A stretch of 64,000 bases of DNA, taken from Flavobacterium sp. Sd200. GTDB taxonomy: Bacteria > Bacteroidota > Bacteroidia > Flavobacteriales > Flavobacteriaceae. Below are positions 42,756-51,115 of the stretch, in pieces. Made by a program: the position numbers and the translations under genes. Location of the stretch: positions 124,001 to 188,000 of the forward strand of contig NZ_WUMN01000003.1 in assembly GCF_009826935.1 (NCBI RefSeq), given 5' to 3'. Under the pieces are notes generated by a model that was given only the letters and a program-made list of their open reading frames with translations, ran no database searches and was not told the DNA's origin. Numbering within the stretch: the first letter of the stretch is position 1; each line of letters starts with the position of its first letter.

Positions 42756-43724
42756 TTAAGAAATATATATTTCTAACAGGGTAGCTGTACCTGTTATGGT
42801 ATAGTTTTTTAAAGCAGCAGGTAACAATACTGTATCTCCCTTTTTAAAGCTATAGTCGCTACCGTCAAAATTTACAGTGTAGTCGCCTTCAGTACAAATA
42901 TAAACTGTAAAACTGTTGCCGTTTTTACTAACCTCTGCAGATCCCTTCAATGGTAAAAAGTTAGTGGTAAAATACGGGCAGTCTACCATGGTGTTGCTTG
43001 TGTTGGTTTCCTGGTTGTATGTTTTTTGAGTATCGGTAGGGTTGTAGTTCATAGCGTCCAGTGCTTCTTCCACATGTAGTTGGCGTGCATTGCCGTTGGC
43101 GTCTACCCTGTCCCAGTCATAAATACGATACGTAATGTCGCTTGTTTGCTGTATCTCAGCAATCACAATGCCTGCCCCAATGGCGTGTATAGTACCTGTT
43201 TCCAAAAAAAACACATCGCCCTTTTTGGTTTCTACCTGATTAAGGATATCTAACAGTTTTTTCTCTTCAAGTTTCTGTACATATTCCTCTGCACTCGATT
43301 TTTGTTTAAAGCCCACAATAATGCGCGATCCGGGGTCGGCCTGCATTACATACCACATTTCGGTTTTTCCAAAAGAGTTGTGGCGTTCTTTAGCCAGTGC
43401 ATCGTTAGGGTGTACCTGTATAGAAAGGTCTTCGCGTGCATCAAGAAATTTAAACAATAGCGGAAACTGCTTTCCAAATTGCTCATAAACCTTTGTGCCC
43501 AGCACTTCGGCAGGATATTCTTCTAAAAGATATGTAAGGGGTTTTCCGGCATATTCGCCCTCTTTAACCACGCTAACATTGCCCTGTACAGCACTAAGCT
43601 CCCAGCTTTCGCCGGTTGTTGGGGTAGGTATTTTCTTTCCAAGATCGGTTTCAAGTTTAGTGCCTCCCCAAATCCTGTCCTGCAGTATGGGTTCAAATAC
43701 CAGTGGGTACAATTGTATGCTCAT
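42756..43724 (-). CDS. manA: Mannose-6-phosphate isomerase (type I)
   Basis: A 322-residue cupin-type zinc isomerase converting fructose-6-P and mannose-6-P, feeding GDP-mannose and glycan synthesis. Zinc-site segments are LSIQVHPNDALA (Gln and His), GKTEMWY (Glu) and GTIHAIGAG (His). Length and the RIWGGTKL start fit the short bacterial class (Bacillus ManA-like) rather than the longer E. coli form. Clustered on the minus strand with the PTPS-like and idi genes, 14 bp after the former. Confidence 0.93.
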   Translation of the reverse strand: MSIQLYPLVFEPILQDRIWGGTKLETDLGKKIPTPTTGESWELSAVQGNVSVVKEGEYAGKPLTYLLEEYPAEVLGTKVYEQFGKQFPLLFKFLDAREDLSIQVHPNDALAKERHNSFGKTEMWYVMQADPGSRIIVGFKQKSSAEEYVQKLEEKKLLDILNQVETKKGDVFFLETGTIHAIGAGIVIAEIQQTSDITYRIYDWDRVDANGNARQLHVEEALDAMNYNPTDTQKTYNQETNTSNTMVDCPYFTTNFLPLKGSAEVSKNGNSFTVYICTEGDYTVNFDGSDYSFKKGDTVLLPAALKNYTITGTATLLEIYIS

Positions 43725-43738
43725 AAATAAATGATTGG

Positions 43739-44149
43739 TTAAAGTCCTTTATAGGTTACAAAATTTCTTGGTGTTTCATATAGGGTTACCTCAAGTTCGT
43801 GCTCAGGGTTAATGCGTTTTTTTATCCTGTTCCATATTACCACCACTATATTCTCGGCAGTGGGGTTCAGGTTAGCAAATTCCGGCACGTCAAGGTTAAG
43901 GTTTTTATGGTCAAAAGGATTTTCTACTTCTTCGGTAATAATGTCCTTTAAAATTTTTATATCAATAACATAGCCGGTTTGCGGGTCTATTTCTCCGGTA
44001 ACACCTACAATCAGTTCGTAGTTATGCCCATGAAAATTAGGGTTATTGCATTTACCAAAAACAGCGTTGTTTTGCTCCTCCGTCCAATCTTTGCGATGAA
44101 GGCGGTGGGCAGCATTAAAATGGGCACTCCTGTTTACGGTAACTTTCAC
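43739..44149 (-). CDS. 6-pyruvoyl-tetrahydropterin synthase / 6-carboxytetrahydropterin synthase family
   Basis: 136 residues. Zinc ligands are in AAHRLHR and FHGHNY, catalytic Cys in FGKCNNPN, with FDHKNLNLDVPEF, PTAENI and VTLYET. It is strikingly like animal PTPS (FGKCNNP.GHGHNY, GEIDP.TG, DHKNLD.DVP.F, ENV...IW) and carries the longer insert between the His motifs. It could make tetrahydropterin cofactor or the queuosine precursor (QueD role). No other queuosine genes are adjacent, so the role stays open. It precedes manA by 14 bp. Confidence 0.88.
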   Translation of the reverse strand: MKVTVNRSAHFNAAHRLHRKDWTEEQNNAVFGKCNNPNFHGHNYELIVGVTGEIDPQTGYVIDIKILKDIITEEVENPFDHKNLNLDVPEFANLNPTAENIVVVIWNRIKKRINPEHELEVTLYETPRNFVTYKGL

Positions 44150-44214
44150 TTTAGGTTTATGGTTTGTTGTTTGTTGTTGCTCAAAGCCTGCAAACTGTGA
44201 CTGCGACTAAAAAA

Positions 44215-44742
44215 CTAAATTGTATGTTCTTCTAAATAATGGTAAAACTCGTCGAATATTATCCTGAACCAAACGGTATATAGTTCAGGGTGTGCCTGCA
44301 TGTCTGTTTTTACATCTTCAATAGCCATCCATTTCCAGCTTTCGGCCTCTTCAGGATTTATGTGCGGGGCTTCGTTGTAGTGGCCAATCATTACATGGTC
44401 GAGCTCATGCTCTGTAAGACCGTTGTCAAAAGGGGCCTTGTAAATAAACCAAAACAGCTCTTTAAGTGGGGTGGTAAAACCCATTTCTTCATGCAAACGA
44501 CGGGTACCTGCCTGTAGGTTGGTTTCGCCCTCGCGCTGGTGGCTGCATGTAGTGTTGGTCCATAGTAGGGGCGAATGATATTTATCTGCCGCGCGCTGCT
44601 GGAGCATTATCTCATTTTTATCATTAAGCACAAACACCGAGAATGCACGGTGAAGCAATGCTTTTTCGTGGGCTTCCATTTTTGGCATCAGCCCTATAGG
44701 CTCATCACGCTCATTAACCAATATTACTTGTTCTTCTTCCAT
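44215..44742 (-). CDS. idi: Isopentenyl-diphosphate delta-isomerase, type 1
   Basis: A 175-residue Nudix-fold enzyme interconverting IPP and DMAPP for isoprenoid synthesis. Catalytic Cys lies in WTNTTCSHQ, the Nudix box region in AGTRRLHEEMGF and the catalytic Glu in LTEHELDHV. Type 1 enzymes are expected where IPP is made by the mevalonate route, which is common in Flavobacteriia. Start ATG (MEEEQVILVNERDEP) follows a TATTTTTG -7 box by 16 nt. Confidence 0.93.
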   Translation of the reverse strand: MEEEQVILVNERDEPIGLMPKMEAHEKALLHRAFSVFVLNDKNEIMLQQRAADKYHSPLLWTNTTCSHQREGETNLQAGTRRLHEEMGFTTPLKELFWFIYKAPFDNGLTEHELDHVMIGHYNEAPHINPEEAESWKWMAIEDVKTDMQAHPELYTVWFRIIFDEFYHYLEEHTI

Positions 44743-44758
44743 AATTGCAAATAGCTTT

Positions 44759-44766
44759 CAAAAATA
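44759..44766 (-). promoter_or_regulatory. -7 box (TATTTTTG) of idi
   Basis: TATTTTTG on the minus strand, 16 nt upstream of the idi ATG. Confidence 0.5.
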
Positions 44767-44871
44767 AGAAAAACTTTGCGAAAAACAGGCTATTAACTTA
44801 ATGTTAGCAATGGTTTAGATTAGTTTATGTCTACAGGTTTACTGCTGCCGTATTTAGAAAATATTTGCCAT

Positions 44872-44910
44872 AAAAAAGCCGCAAAACATATACTATCCTG
44901 CGGCTTTTTT
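44872..44910. terminator. Terminator downstream of the DUF2805 gene
   Basis: AAAAAAGCCGCA...TGCGGCTTTTTT hairpin immediately beyond the stop of the minus-strand gene at 44916. Confidence 0.8.
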
Positions 44911-44915
44911 ACGGT

Positions 44916-45191
44916 TTAAAATTTATTCTTAAAATAATATTTAGAGTCTAACTCATCGTCTTCCAGGCTGCTAAGCGGTTTAGGCTTTGGTTTTTTAGCG
45001 GCCGTTTTTTTCTTCCAAAGTTCAAAATTATCGGGTGATAACTTTTTCTTCATGATCTCTGTTACTTCCTTTTCAGATAGTCCATATTGTGATCGTATCT
45101 CGTCAAAAGGTTTTTTTTCTTCCTGGGCAAGCGTTACAATTTTGTCTAATGCTTCCTTATCAAGTTCGGCACGGCTACTCTTTTTCATCAC
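44916..45191 (-). CDS. DUF2805 / TIGR03643-type small protein
   Basis: 91 residues. The first 55 form a helix-turn-helix-like domain (LDKIVTLAQEEKKPFDEIRSQYGLSEKEVTEIMKKKL) followed by a basic Pro-rich linker (KKTAAKKPKPKPLS) and an acidic end. I recall this layout as DUF2805, of unknown function. The helix-turn-helix character and basic tail suggest nucleic acid binding. Either of the first two Met codons may start it. About 270 bp upstream hold no gene. Confidence 0.75.
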   Translation of the reverse strand: MMKKSSRAELDKEALDKIVTLAQEEKKPFDEIRSQYGLSEKEVTEIMKKKLSPDNFELWKKKTAAKKPKPKPLSSLEDDELDSKYYFKNKF

Positions 45192-45460
45192 ATGAAAAAA
45201 TTAAAATCAGGTAATTCAATTAAATGTTTAAGATTGTTTACCAATATTACTAAAAAAAACAATTAGATGTAACGGTTGGGTGTTTTTTTGTTGAATTAGT
45301 AAAAACAGTCGTTTGCCCGGCAGGCAAATTTAGCTTTCGGTTACAAAATCTTTAAAATAATTTAATTTAGGTCTCTTTTTTAAGAAAGAGTAGGGTAGGC
45401 AGATGTAATACTGTAAGGTAGCGGCTACAGATTTAGTTGTATAAATTTGAGTGGTGTTTA

Positions 45461-46309
45461 TTACTGCACGTCAAACAAAAAAGAATAGATCTTAGAATAC
45501 ATTGCGTCGCTGTGCATACTGTGTCCCTGGCCTTTGGTGCGCAAAAATTGTGCATTTGGCCACGATTCGGCAATTTTTCTGCCCTCTTTAAATGGCACGG
45601 TAGTGTCATCTACGTCATGAACCACTAGTCCTTGTGCAGTAATTTTCGAAGCGAACAGCCCGCACGAAAATTCTTCGGTGTTTATGCCAAGCTCTTCAAT
45701 AAAATGATTGTTTAGCAGTTGAGCCGATTTTTTGCTCAGGCTGAGTGTTTTTATGTAATTGCTCAGGATCATGGTAAAATCGCATGGGGCACCCATAACT
45801 ACCATTTTTTGTATGCTGTTGCTATTGTAATGGCTTTGATAGTAAAGTATGGTGCTGCCGCCTAATGAGTGTCCCACCAAATATTGAGGCTGGTATTGCT
45901 GCACAATAATATCCATAAATTCGGCATAGCGTGGTATGGTAAATTCCGTACCTGACGACAGCCCATGTGCTGGTCCATCTATGGCAATAATAGTGCATCC
46001 TGCCTTTTTAAGATAGGTTATAAAAAGCTTCCAGCGGGCTGCATTGCTCTCCCAACCGTGTATTAGCAATACTTTACAGGCATTTCCTTTCCAAACATAG
46101 GTTTGAAAAAGCATGTCTTTGTAAGTAACCGTTTCGGTTTCTGCTTCCTGTAGCACCGATGGGAGGCTGTCTTTAAAAAGCCTGCCGCTTTGGGGTTCGC
46201 TAAAAAAACGGTAAGCCAGCTTTTGTGCCTTTTTTGGAGTAAGGCAGCTAAGCAGGTTTATATAAAAGCCAAGCAGCTTGGCAATAATGGTTTTAAAAAG
46301 TTTCTGCAT
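45461..46309 (-). CDS. Alpha/beta hydrolase
   Basis: 282 residues without a signal peptide but with a hydrophobic N-terminal segment (IAKLLGFYINLLSCL). Core motifs: LLIHGWESNAARW (oxyanion loop), DGPAHGLS, nucleophile Ser in VGHSLGGST, acid in DVDDTTVP and the His in GQGHSMH. Probably an intracellular esterase or lipase-like enzyme; substrate unknown. It lies 42 bp downstream of the coiled-coil/zinc-ribbon-like gene on the same strand and may be co-transcribed. Confidence 0.88.
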   Translation of the reverse strand: MQKLFKTIIAKLLGFYINLLSCLTPKKAQKLAYRFFSEPQSGRLFKDSLPSVLQEAETETVTYKDMLFQTYVWKGNACKVLLIHGWESNAARWKLFITYLKKAGCTIIAIDGPAHGLSSGTEFTIPRYAEFMDIIVQQYQPQYLVGHSLGGSTILYYQSHYNSNSIQKMVVMGAPCDFTMILSNYIKTLSLSKKSAQLLNNHFIEELGINTEEFSCGLFASKITAQGLVVHDVDDTTVPFKEGRKIAESWPNAQFLRTKGQGHSMHSDAMYSKIYSFLFDVQ

Positions 46310-46351
46310 GGCGAAAAGAAAAAAGCTTCGCGGTGTGCGAAGCTTTCAGTA

Positions 46352-47131
46352 TTATATTTTAGCAAACAATTGCTCCATTTTTTCTTTTTCTTCTTCTGCA
46401 AGAAGGCTGTCTACCAGTATTCTGCCGCTGTGCTCGTCTGTAATGATCTTTTTACGAGAGGCAATTTCCATTTGCGTTTGTGGCGGAATGGTAAAGAATG
46501 AACCTGCCGATGCACCTCTTTCTATACTCACTACTGCAAGACCGTTCCTTACGCTGCCACGTATCCTTTTGTAGGCAGCAAGAAGCCTGTCTTCTATTTG
46601 CGATTCATATTCGGCTGATTTCTCACTTAAAAAAGCTTCCTCTTTTTGAGTTTCACCCATAATGGCATCAAGCTCAGATTTTTTGTGGTTAAGGTGACTG
46701 CTTTTTGCGTCAAGTTTTTCCTGAGATTGTGCAATAGAGTCTTTTTTAAACTCAATAGATGCCTTAAGCTCCTTAATGTGTTTTTCAGCAAGCTGTATCT
46801 CCAGTTCCTGGTATTCAACTTCTTTAGTTAAAGAGTTGAATTCCCTGTTGTTGCGCACATTTTTTTGCTGCTCAGTATATTTTTTTATGGCTGCTTTGTG
46901 GTCGTCTATAGCATTTTTCTTTTCTTTAATCTGCTCTTCTATAGACTCAAGGTCGGTTTTAAGTTTTTCAAGCCTTGTTGTTAAGCCTGCCACTTCATCT
47001 TCAAGGTCGTCTACTTCAAGAGGTAATTCGCCTCTTACATTCCTTATTTCATCAATTCTTGAATCAATTAACTGTAAATCATAAAGTGTTCTTAGCTTTT
47101 CTTCAACACTTAGTTCCTTGATGTTCGCCAT
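46352..47131 (-). CDS. Coiled-coil hairpin protein of the C4 zinc-ribbon (CT398-like) family with the cysteines lost
   Basis: 259 residues: a long coiled-coil hairpin (residues about 30-190, heptads rich in E, K and L) followed by what should be a C4 zinc ribbon. The scaffold is intact (VVSIERG, FTIPPQTQMEIASRKKI, SGRILVD), but the expected CxxC pairs read SAGS-type and DEHS. No metal-binding Cys remains, so the ribbon probably folds without zinc. Adjacent to the Nif3-family gene, a common pairing. Function unknown; related proteins are proposed to bind RNA, sigma factors or secretion parts. Confidence 0.8.
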   Translation of the reverse strand: MANIKELSVEEKLRTLYDLQLIDSRIDEIRNVRGELPLEVDDLEDEVAGLTTRLEKLKTDLESIEEQIKEKKNAIDDHKAAIKKYTEQQKNVRNNREFNSLTKEVEYQELEIQLAEKHIKELKASIEFKKDSIAQSQEKLDAKSSHLNHKKSELDAIMGETQKEEAFLSEKSAEYESQIEDRLLAAYKRIRGSVRNGLAVVSIERGASAGSFFTIPPQTQMEIASRKKIITDEHSGRILVDSLLAEEEKEKMEQLFAKI

Positions 47132-47181
47132 ATATGTGTGTACTTAACTGGATTTGTATTCTATTCCCAATAAAATGTTTG

Positions 47182-47189
47182 CAAAATTA
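47182..47189 (-). promoter_or_regulatory. -7 box (TAATTTTG) of the coiled-coil protein gene
   Basis: TAATTTTG on the minus strand, 50 nt before the start at 47131. Confidence 0.4.
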
Positions 47190-47259
47190 ATGATTTTTTT
47201 TCTAACATAAACAAGGATATAAAATTTTGTGTAAATTGCTTGTTTTGAGCCTGAAAAAC

Positions 47260-48354
47260 TTACAGGTAGTTTACCGGGTTTGTATCAACTGCAGTTTCTA
47301 AGACCGCAATATCGGCAATATTGCTTCTTAAATAGTCTGCCATATATTTTGCAGTATAACGCTCGCTTTCAAAATGACCAATATCGGCAAGCAGCAGTTG
47401 CCCCTCGGCTTCATAAAACTGGTGGTATTTAAGGTCGGCGGTCAAAAAAGCATCTGCTCCGGCTGCAATGGCTGCCTTAATGGCAAAACTTCCAGATCCG
47501 CCCAAAACAGCTACTTTGCTAATTTTTTTGCCTGTAAATGCGCTGTGTCTAATGCCGTTAGCAACCATTTTTTCTTTTACAAAATGCAAAAACTCCTTTT
47601 CTTCCATGGGCTGGGCCAGGTCGCCTGTCATTCCCATACCAATATTTTGATGGCTGTTGCTCAGGCTGTACACCTCATAGGCAACTTCTTCATAAATATG
47701 GTTAGTAAACAAAGATTTTAGTATCCTGTTTTCAAGATGTTTTTCAAAGGTTACCTCTATTTTAATTTCCGGTGTTTCGGTAAATTCTCCGCGAACACCC
47801 ACCTGCGGATTACTTTCGCTGTTGCCCTTGTAAGTGCCGGTTCCATGGCTGTTAAAACTGCAATTGTTGTAGTTGCCAATACTGCCTGCTCCGGCTGCAA
47901 AAAGTGCATTGCGCAGTTTTTCGTGATTTTCAGGAACGGTATAGGTAACCAGCTTTTTAATAAAACCTTCTTTTGGTAATAGTATTTTGGTGTTGCTAAG
48001 GCCAAGAGCATCGCAAAATATTTTGTTTACACCCTGCTTGTGGTTGTCTAATGCAGTGTGAACGGCATAGATGGCCACGTCGTTTTTAATGGCTTTAATA
48101 ATGGCTCGCTCTACATAGTTTTTTCCTGTAATTTTTTTTAATCCGCTAAAAAGTATGGGGTGAAAGCACACCACAAGGTTGCATTGTTGCTGTATGGCTT
48201 CATTTATAACTGTCTCTAAAGCATCGTGGCATACCAGTACTCCGGTAACATTCGTTTCGGCATTTCCTGTAAGTAGGCCAACATTATCAAAATCTTCGGC
48301 ATAGGCAATGGGTGCCATGGTTTCGAGAACAGAAATTATATCTTTTATCTTCAT
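47260..48354 (-). CDS. Nif3-like dinuclear metal-centre hexameric protein (DUF34)
   Basis: 364 residues of the NIF3/YbgI family, toroidal hexamers with a dinuclear metal site. Ligand motifs are NVGLLTG, LVCHDAL, VVCFHPILFSG, AVHTALDNHKQGVN and the C-terminal FLTADLKYHQFYEA and DIGHFESE. The middle about 120 residues (KKLVTYTVPENHEKL ...) are the CutA-like insert of the longer family members. GTP cyclohydrolase-like activity has been proposed for homologs, but the role is unsettled. Upstream of and likely functionally linked to the coiled-coil gene. Confidence 0.92.
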   Translation of the reverse strand: MKIKDIISVLETMAPIAYAEDFDNVGLLTGNAETNVTGVLVCHDALETVINEAIQQQCNLVVCFHPILFSGLKKITGKNYVERAIIKAIKNDVAIYAVHTALDNHKQGVNKIFCDALGLSNTKILLPKEGFIKKLVTYTVPENHEKLRNALFAAGAGSIGNYNNCSFNSHGTGTYKGNSESNPQVGVRGEFTETPEIKIEVTFEKHLENRILKSLFTNHIYEEVAYEVYSLSNSHQNIGMGMTGDLAQPMEEKEFLHFVKEKMVANGIRHSAFTGKKISKVAVLGGSGSFAIKAAIAAGADAFLTADLKYHQFYEAEGQLLLADIGHFESERYTAKYMADYLRSNIADIAVLETAVDTNPVNYL

Positions 48355-48389
48355 TTTTCGTATTGATAGAATGCTAAGGGGTAAAATAA

Positions 48390-48413
48390 AAAACTGCCCT
48401 TAAAGGGCAGTTT
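48390..48413 (-). terminator. Terminator of the Cys-rich lipoprotein gene
   Basis: AAAACTGCCCTTTAAGGGCAG-type hairpin with A/T flanks, just past the lipoprotein stop on the minus strand. Confidence 0.7.
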
Positions 48414-48435
48414 AAATATAGTATATTTTTTATAA

Positions 48436-48897
48436 TTACTGGCAGGTTGTAAGTGTAAGCTGCGTGGCAATATAGGTGTCATAATTTGCGGCAAGTGTGT
48501 CTCCGGCAACAATAGCTCTTCCATCGGCAGCACGGCAAACTTCGCTTGCAGCTATGGTTTCACCGGCCGAGTTAACATAAGACTGGCATGTAACGCAGTT
48601 TACGTTGTTGCCCGGGTTTGTTGGCTCTGTAACTTCTCCATAGGCATTGTCACAAAAAAGAGAGAAGTAGCGTTCCGGTCTTATACCCGTGTAAGCACCG
48701 TTTACATATACAATAGTATCGGATGCTCCTACACAAACATCATAGTTTTCGTTAGGAAGGTTAGAAAGCGAATCTGCTGCAATCTCGCACGCTTGGCAGC
48801 CGCTGTAAGCAACTACAGGTATTACGTTATCTTCATCAGAACAGGCTATAAACGTTATTCCGGCCAGTAGGGCTACAGAAAGAATAAGCTTTTTCAT
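48436..48897 (-). CDS. Cys-rich lipoprotein with an internal CXXC repeat, function unknown
   Basis: 153 residues from the ATG at 48897; an upstream TTG in frame is less likely. The lipobox is TFIAC with an SDED sequence after the Cys, as is common for Bacteroidetes lipoproteins. Beyond the lipid Cys there are eight cysteines in two similar modules: CQACE...ENYDVC and CVTCQ...ASEVC, each followed by an Asp/Gly-rich turn. The spacing suggests disulfides or metal binding. I do not recognise the family. Confidence 0.65.
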   Translation of the reverse strand: MKKLILSVALLAGITFIACSDEDNVIPVVAYSGCQACEIAADSLSNLPNENYDVCVGASDTIVYVNGAYTGIRPERYFSLFCDNAYGEVTEPTNPGNNVNCVTCQSYVNSAGETIAASEVCRAADGRAIVAGDTLAANYDTYIATQLTLTTCQ

Positions 48898-48906
48898 AAT
48901 AAGCAA

Positions 48907-49233
48907 TTGTTATTTTTTGTGACACAGCAAAAAAATGAAAAACACACGTCAATTCCAAATCTTTCCGTTAAAAGTTTTGTTTTTTGTCAAAATCGTTTTA
49001 TTGATACTTAATAATAGTGGCTATACGGGTTAGAGGTTGTTTAGCAGGTGCAAAGTTGTGTTATTGTGAAAAAATTATCATAAAGTCGCCATGGTTTATT
49101 GTCGTTATTTCAAGGTTATAAAATTTAATTTCAATGTTAAATTTATTTAATAATTGCAATTAAAAAAGTTAATTAAGTATAAATACTTAAACAAAAAATC
49201 TTAAAATTAATTTTTTTATTTACAATTTAATTA
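48907..49233. other. A+T-rich intergenic stretch
   Basis: No gene or strong hairpin seen. The last 120 bp are extremely A+T-rich and lead into the promoter of the lipocalin-like gene. Confidence 0.5.
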
Positions 49234-49241
49234 TATGTTTG
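49234..49241 (+). promoter_or_regulatory. -7 box (TATGTTTG) of the lipocalin-like gene
   Basis: TATGTTTG, 26 nt before the ATG at 49268, inside an A/T-rich stretch. Confidence 0.55.
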
Positions 49242-49267
49242 CGAAAATAACAATTAATAACTAACAA

Positions 49268-49702
49268 ATGAAAAACGCAAAATTATTATTAGGTTTATTC
49301 GCGGCTGCAGCAATTTTTTCTTCATGTTCAGGAGACGACGATGCAGGCTCTTCAACAAGCGCACCTCTAGAGGGTAAGTGGTTCTATTCTAAATCTGGGA
49401 TAGCTGCATCAGGACAGGAAGTGCTTTTGGATTATGATGAACATCAATCGGGTTGTAGTAAAGACTATGTAGAGTTTGTTGCGGGTGGAGTTTTTAATGA
49501 TGTAGATTATTACACATCTGAATGTGCATTTACTAATGATGCCTCTACGTGGACAAGGTCGGGAAATACAATAACAATTGGTACAGGCGCAAATGCAGAA
49601 ATAGCTACAATTGTGGTGTTGGATAATTCAACATTGAAAATTACTTCTACTGATGAAGAAATGCCAGGTGCTCAATTTGTTTCTGTTTATACGAGACAAT
49701 AA
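49268..49702 (+). CDS. Lipocalin-like lipoprotein
   Basis: 144 residues with lipoprotein signal (FAAAAIFSSC, then SGDDDAGSS). The mature part begins LEGKWFYSKSG, the typical start of Bacteroidetes lipocalin-like domains, and continues as a small beta barrel (KDYVEFVAGGVF ... TIVVLDNSTLKITSTD). Two further cysteines (SGCSKDYV, SECAF) could form a disulfide. Likely outer-membrane anchored; ligand unknown. A terminator follows at 49720. Confidence 0.75.
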   Translation: MKNAKLLLGLFAAAAIFSSCSGDDDAGSSTSAPLEGKWFYSKSGIAASGQEVLLDYDEHQSGCSKDYVEFVAGGVFNDVDYYTSECAFTNDASTWTRSGNTITIGTGANAEIATIVVLDNSTLKITSTDEEMPGAQFVSVYTRQ

Positions 49703-49719
49703 GTGGTGATATTTTTTTT

Positions 49720-49749
49720 AAAATGCTCCGGTTTTTCCGGGGCATTTTT
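49720..49749 (+). terminator. Terminator after the lipocalin-like gene
   Basis: AAAATGCTCCGG-TTTTT-CCGGGGCATTTTT hairpin with one G.U pair, ending in T5. Confidence 0.8.
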
Positions 49750-49800
49750 GTTTTATATGATGTTTTTTGCTCAGTGTAATAAGTGTGCGCAATAAACCCT

Positions 49801-49808
49801 TATTTTTG
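49801..49808 (+). promoter_or_regulatory. -7 box (TATTTTTG) of lpxK
   Basis: TATTTTTG ends only 4 nt before the ATG at 49813, implying a leaderless or nearly leaderless mRNA. It also rules out the longer frame starting at 49783. Confidence 0.55.
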
Positions 49809-49812
49809 CAGC

Positions 49813-50835
49813 ATGCGCTTCTTAAGAAAATTTCTTTTGCCTTTTTCGTTGCTCTACTGGCTTGTAATGCTGGTGCGAAACCTGTTGTACAATACTGGTG
49901 TCTTTAAATCCTATACATTTAAACTGCCTGTTATAGCTGTGGGCAACCTTAGTACAGGTGGTACGGGCAAAACCCCTCAAACCGAATATTTAATACGGCT
50001 GCTATCGGATAGATACAAAACGGCAACACTTAGCCGTGGTTACAAGCGCAAAAGCGAAGGTTTTGTTTTGGCAGAGGCCAATGTTACTGCTGATATTTTA
50101 GGAGATGAGCCCTATCAGTTTTATTCTAAATTCCCTCATATAACTGTAGCAGTAGATGCCAACCGTAAAAACGGTATAGAACAGTTGCAAAGGTTGGTGC
50201 CCGGGCTGCAGGTTGTTTTACTTGACGATGCCTATCAGCACCGCCGTGTTAAAGCCGGATTTTATATTTTGCTTACTCCTTATAATGATCTATATGCTAA
50301 TGATTATGTGCTTCCGGCGGGAAACCTTCGCGAGGGTAGGAGTGGGGCTGCAAGGGCTGCGGTTATTGTGGTTACAAAGTGCCCCCCAAACTTATCAGAG
50401 ACTCAACAGAAGGCCGTTGTAAATAAGCTAAAACCTAAAAAGGGGCAGAGTGTTTATTTTACTGCCATAGGCTATGATGATCATGTTTTTTCTGAAACGG
50501 GAAAAATATCAATGCAGCAGCTTAAAGATAAACCAAAAGTTGTAATTGCAGGCATTGCAAGGCCAAAACCTTTTTTTGATCATGTTGCTAATGCTACTGA
50601 TGTTTGCAGGGCATACCCCGACCATCATGATTTTACGGATGCAGAGGTAGCCGAGCTGATAGCGCTTAGCAAAGACAAAATTATTGTTACCACCGAGAAA
50701 GATTATGTAAGGCTAAAAGGAAAATTGCCAACAGATAAATTGTTTTTCCTGTCCATTAAAACTGTTTTTTTAAATGATGGAGACGAGTTTGACCGTTCTG
50801 TACTTCATTATGTTGAAGCTAACATATTTGCATAA
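49813..50835 (+). CDS. lpxK: Tetraacyldisaccharide 4'-kinase
   Basis: LpxK phosphorylates the lipid A precursor at the inner membrane. From the ATG at 49813 the product has 340 residues. A membrane-associated N-terminus (FLLPFSLLYWLVMLVRNLLY) is followed by the Walker A-like STGGTGKTP, LSRGYKRKS, GDEPYQ, VLLDDAYQHRR (catalytic Asp region) and TTEKDYVRL, all family-typical. The preferred start follows a -7 box by 4 nt. Confidence 0.92.
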   Translation: MRFLRKFLLPFSLLYWLVMLVRNLLYNTGVFKSYTFKLPVIAVGNLSTGGTGKTPQTEYLIRLLSDRYKTATLSRGYKRKSEGFVLAEANVTADILGDEPYQFYSKFPHITVAVDANRKNGIEQLQRLVPGLQVVLLDDAYQHRRVKAGFYILLTPYNDLYANDYVLPAGNLREGRSGAARAAVIVVTKCPPNLSETQQKAVVNKLKPKKGQSVYFTAIGYDDHVFSETGKISMQQLKDKPKVVIAGIARPKPFFDHVANATDVCRAYPDHHDFTDAEVAELIALSKDKIIVTTEKDYVRLKGKLPTDKLFFLSIKTVFLNDGDEFDRSVLHYVEANIFA

Positions 50836-50867
50836 ACCCTTTTTTTGCCCAAGCTGTACTGCATAAA

Positions 50868-50895
50868 AAAAGCCGGAAATTATATGCCGGCTTTT
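50868..50895 (+). terminator. Terminator after lpxK
   Basis: AAAGCCGG...CCGGCTTTT hairpin 33 bp after the stop. Confidence 0.75.
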
Positions 50896-51063
50896 CTACG
50901 AAAGGAAAACTATCTATACACTGCACTATTACTATTTATTGGAAATAAGTAATTTAGGTTACAAACATACTATATCGTTTTCAATTAAAAAATACCTACT
51001 GTTAGGTATTTTTAAGGGAGGAAAGATTAACCCAAAATGAAGGTAAAAAACTACAGTTTTGCG

Positions 51064-51071
51064 TACCTTTG
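51064..51071 (+). promoter_or_regulatory. -7 box (TACCTTTG) of the purine nucleoside phosphorylase gene
   Basis: TACCTTTG, 44 nt before the preferred ATG at 51116, leaving a leader with a small CTGC/GCAG hairpin (51081-51097). Confidence 0.5.
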
Positions 51072-51115
51072 ATGTAGTAGCTGCTCCTTTTTGCAGCTTA
51101 TAAATGTTTAAAATT

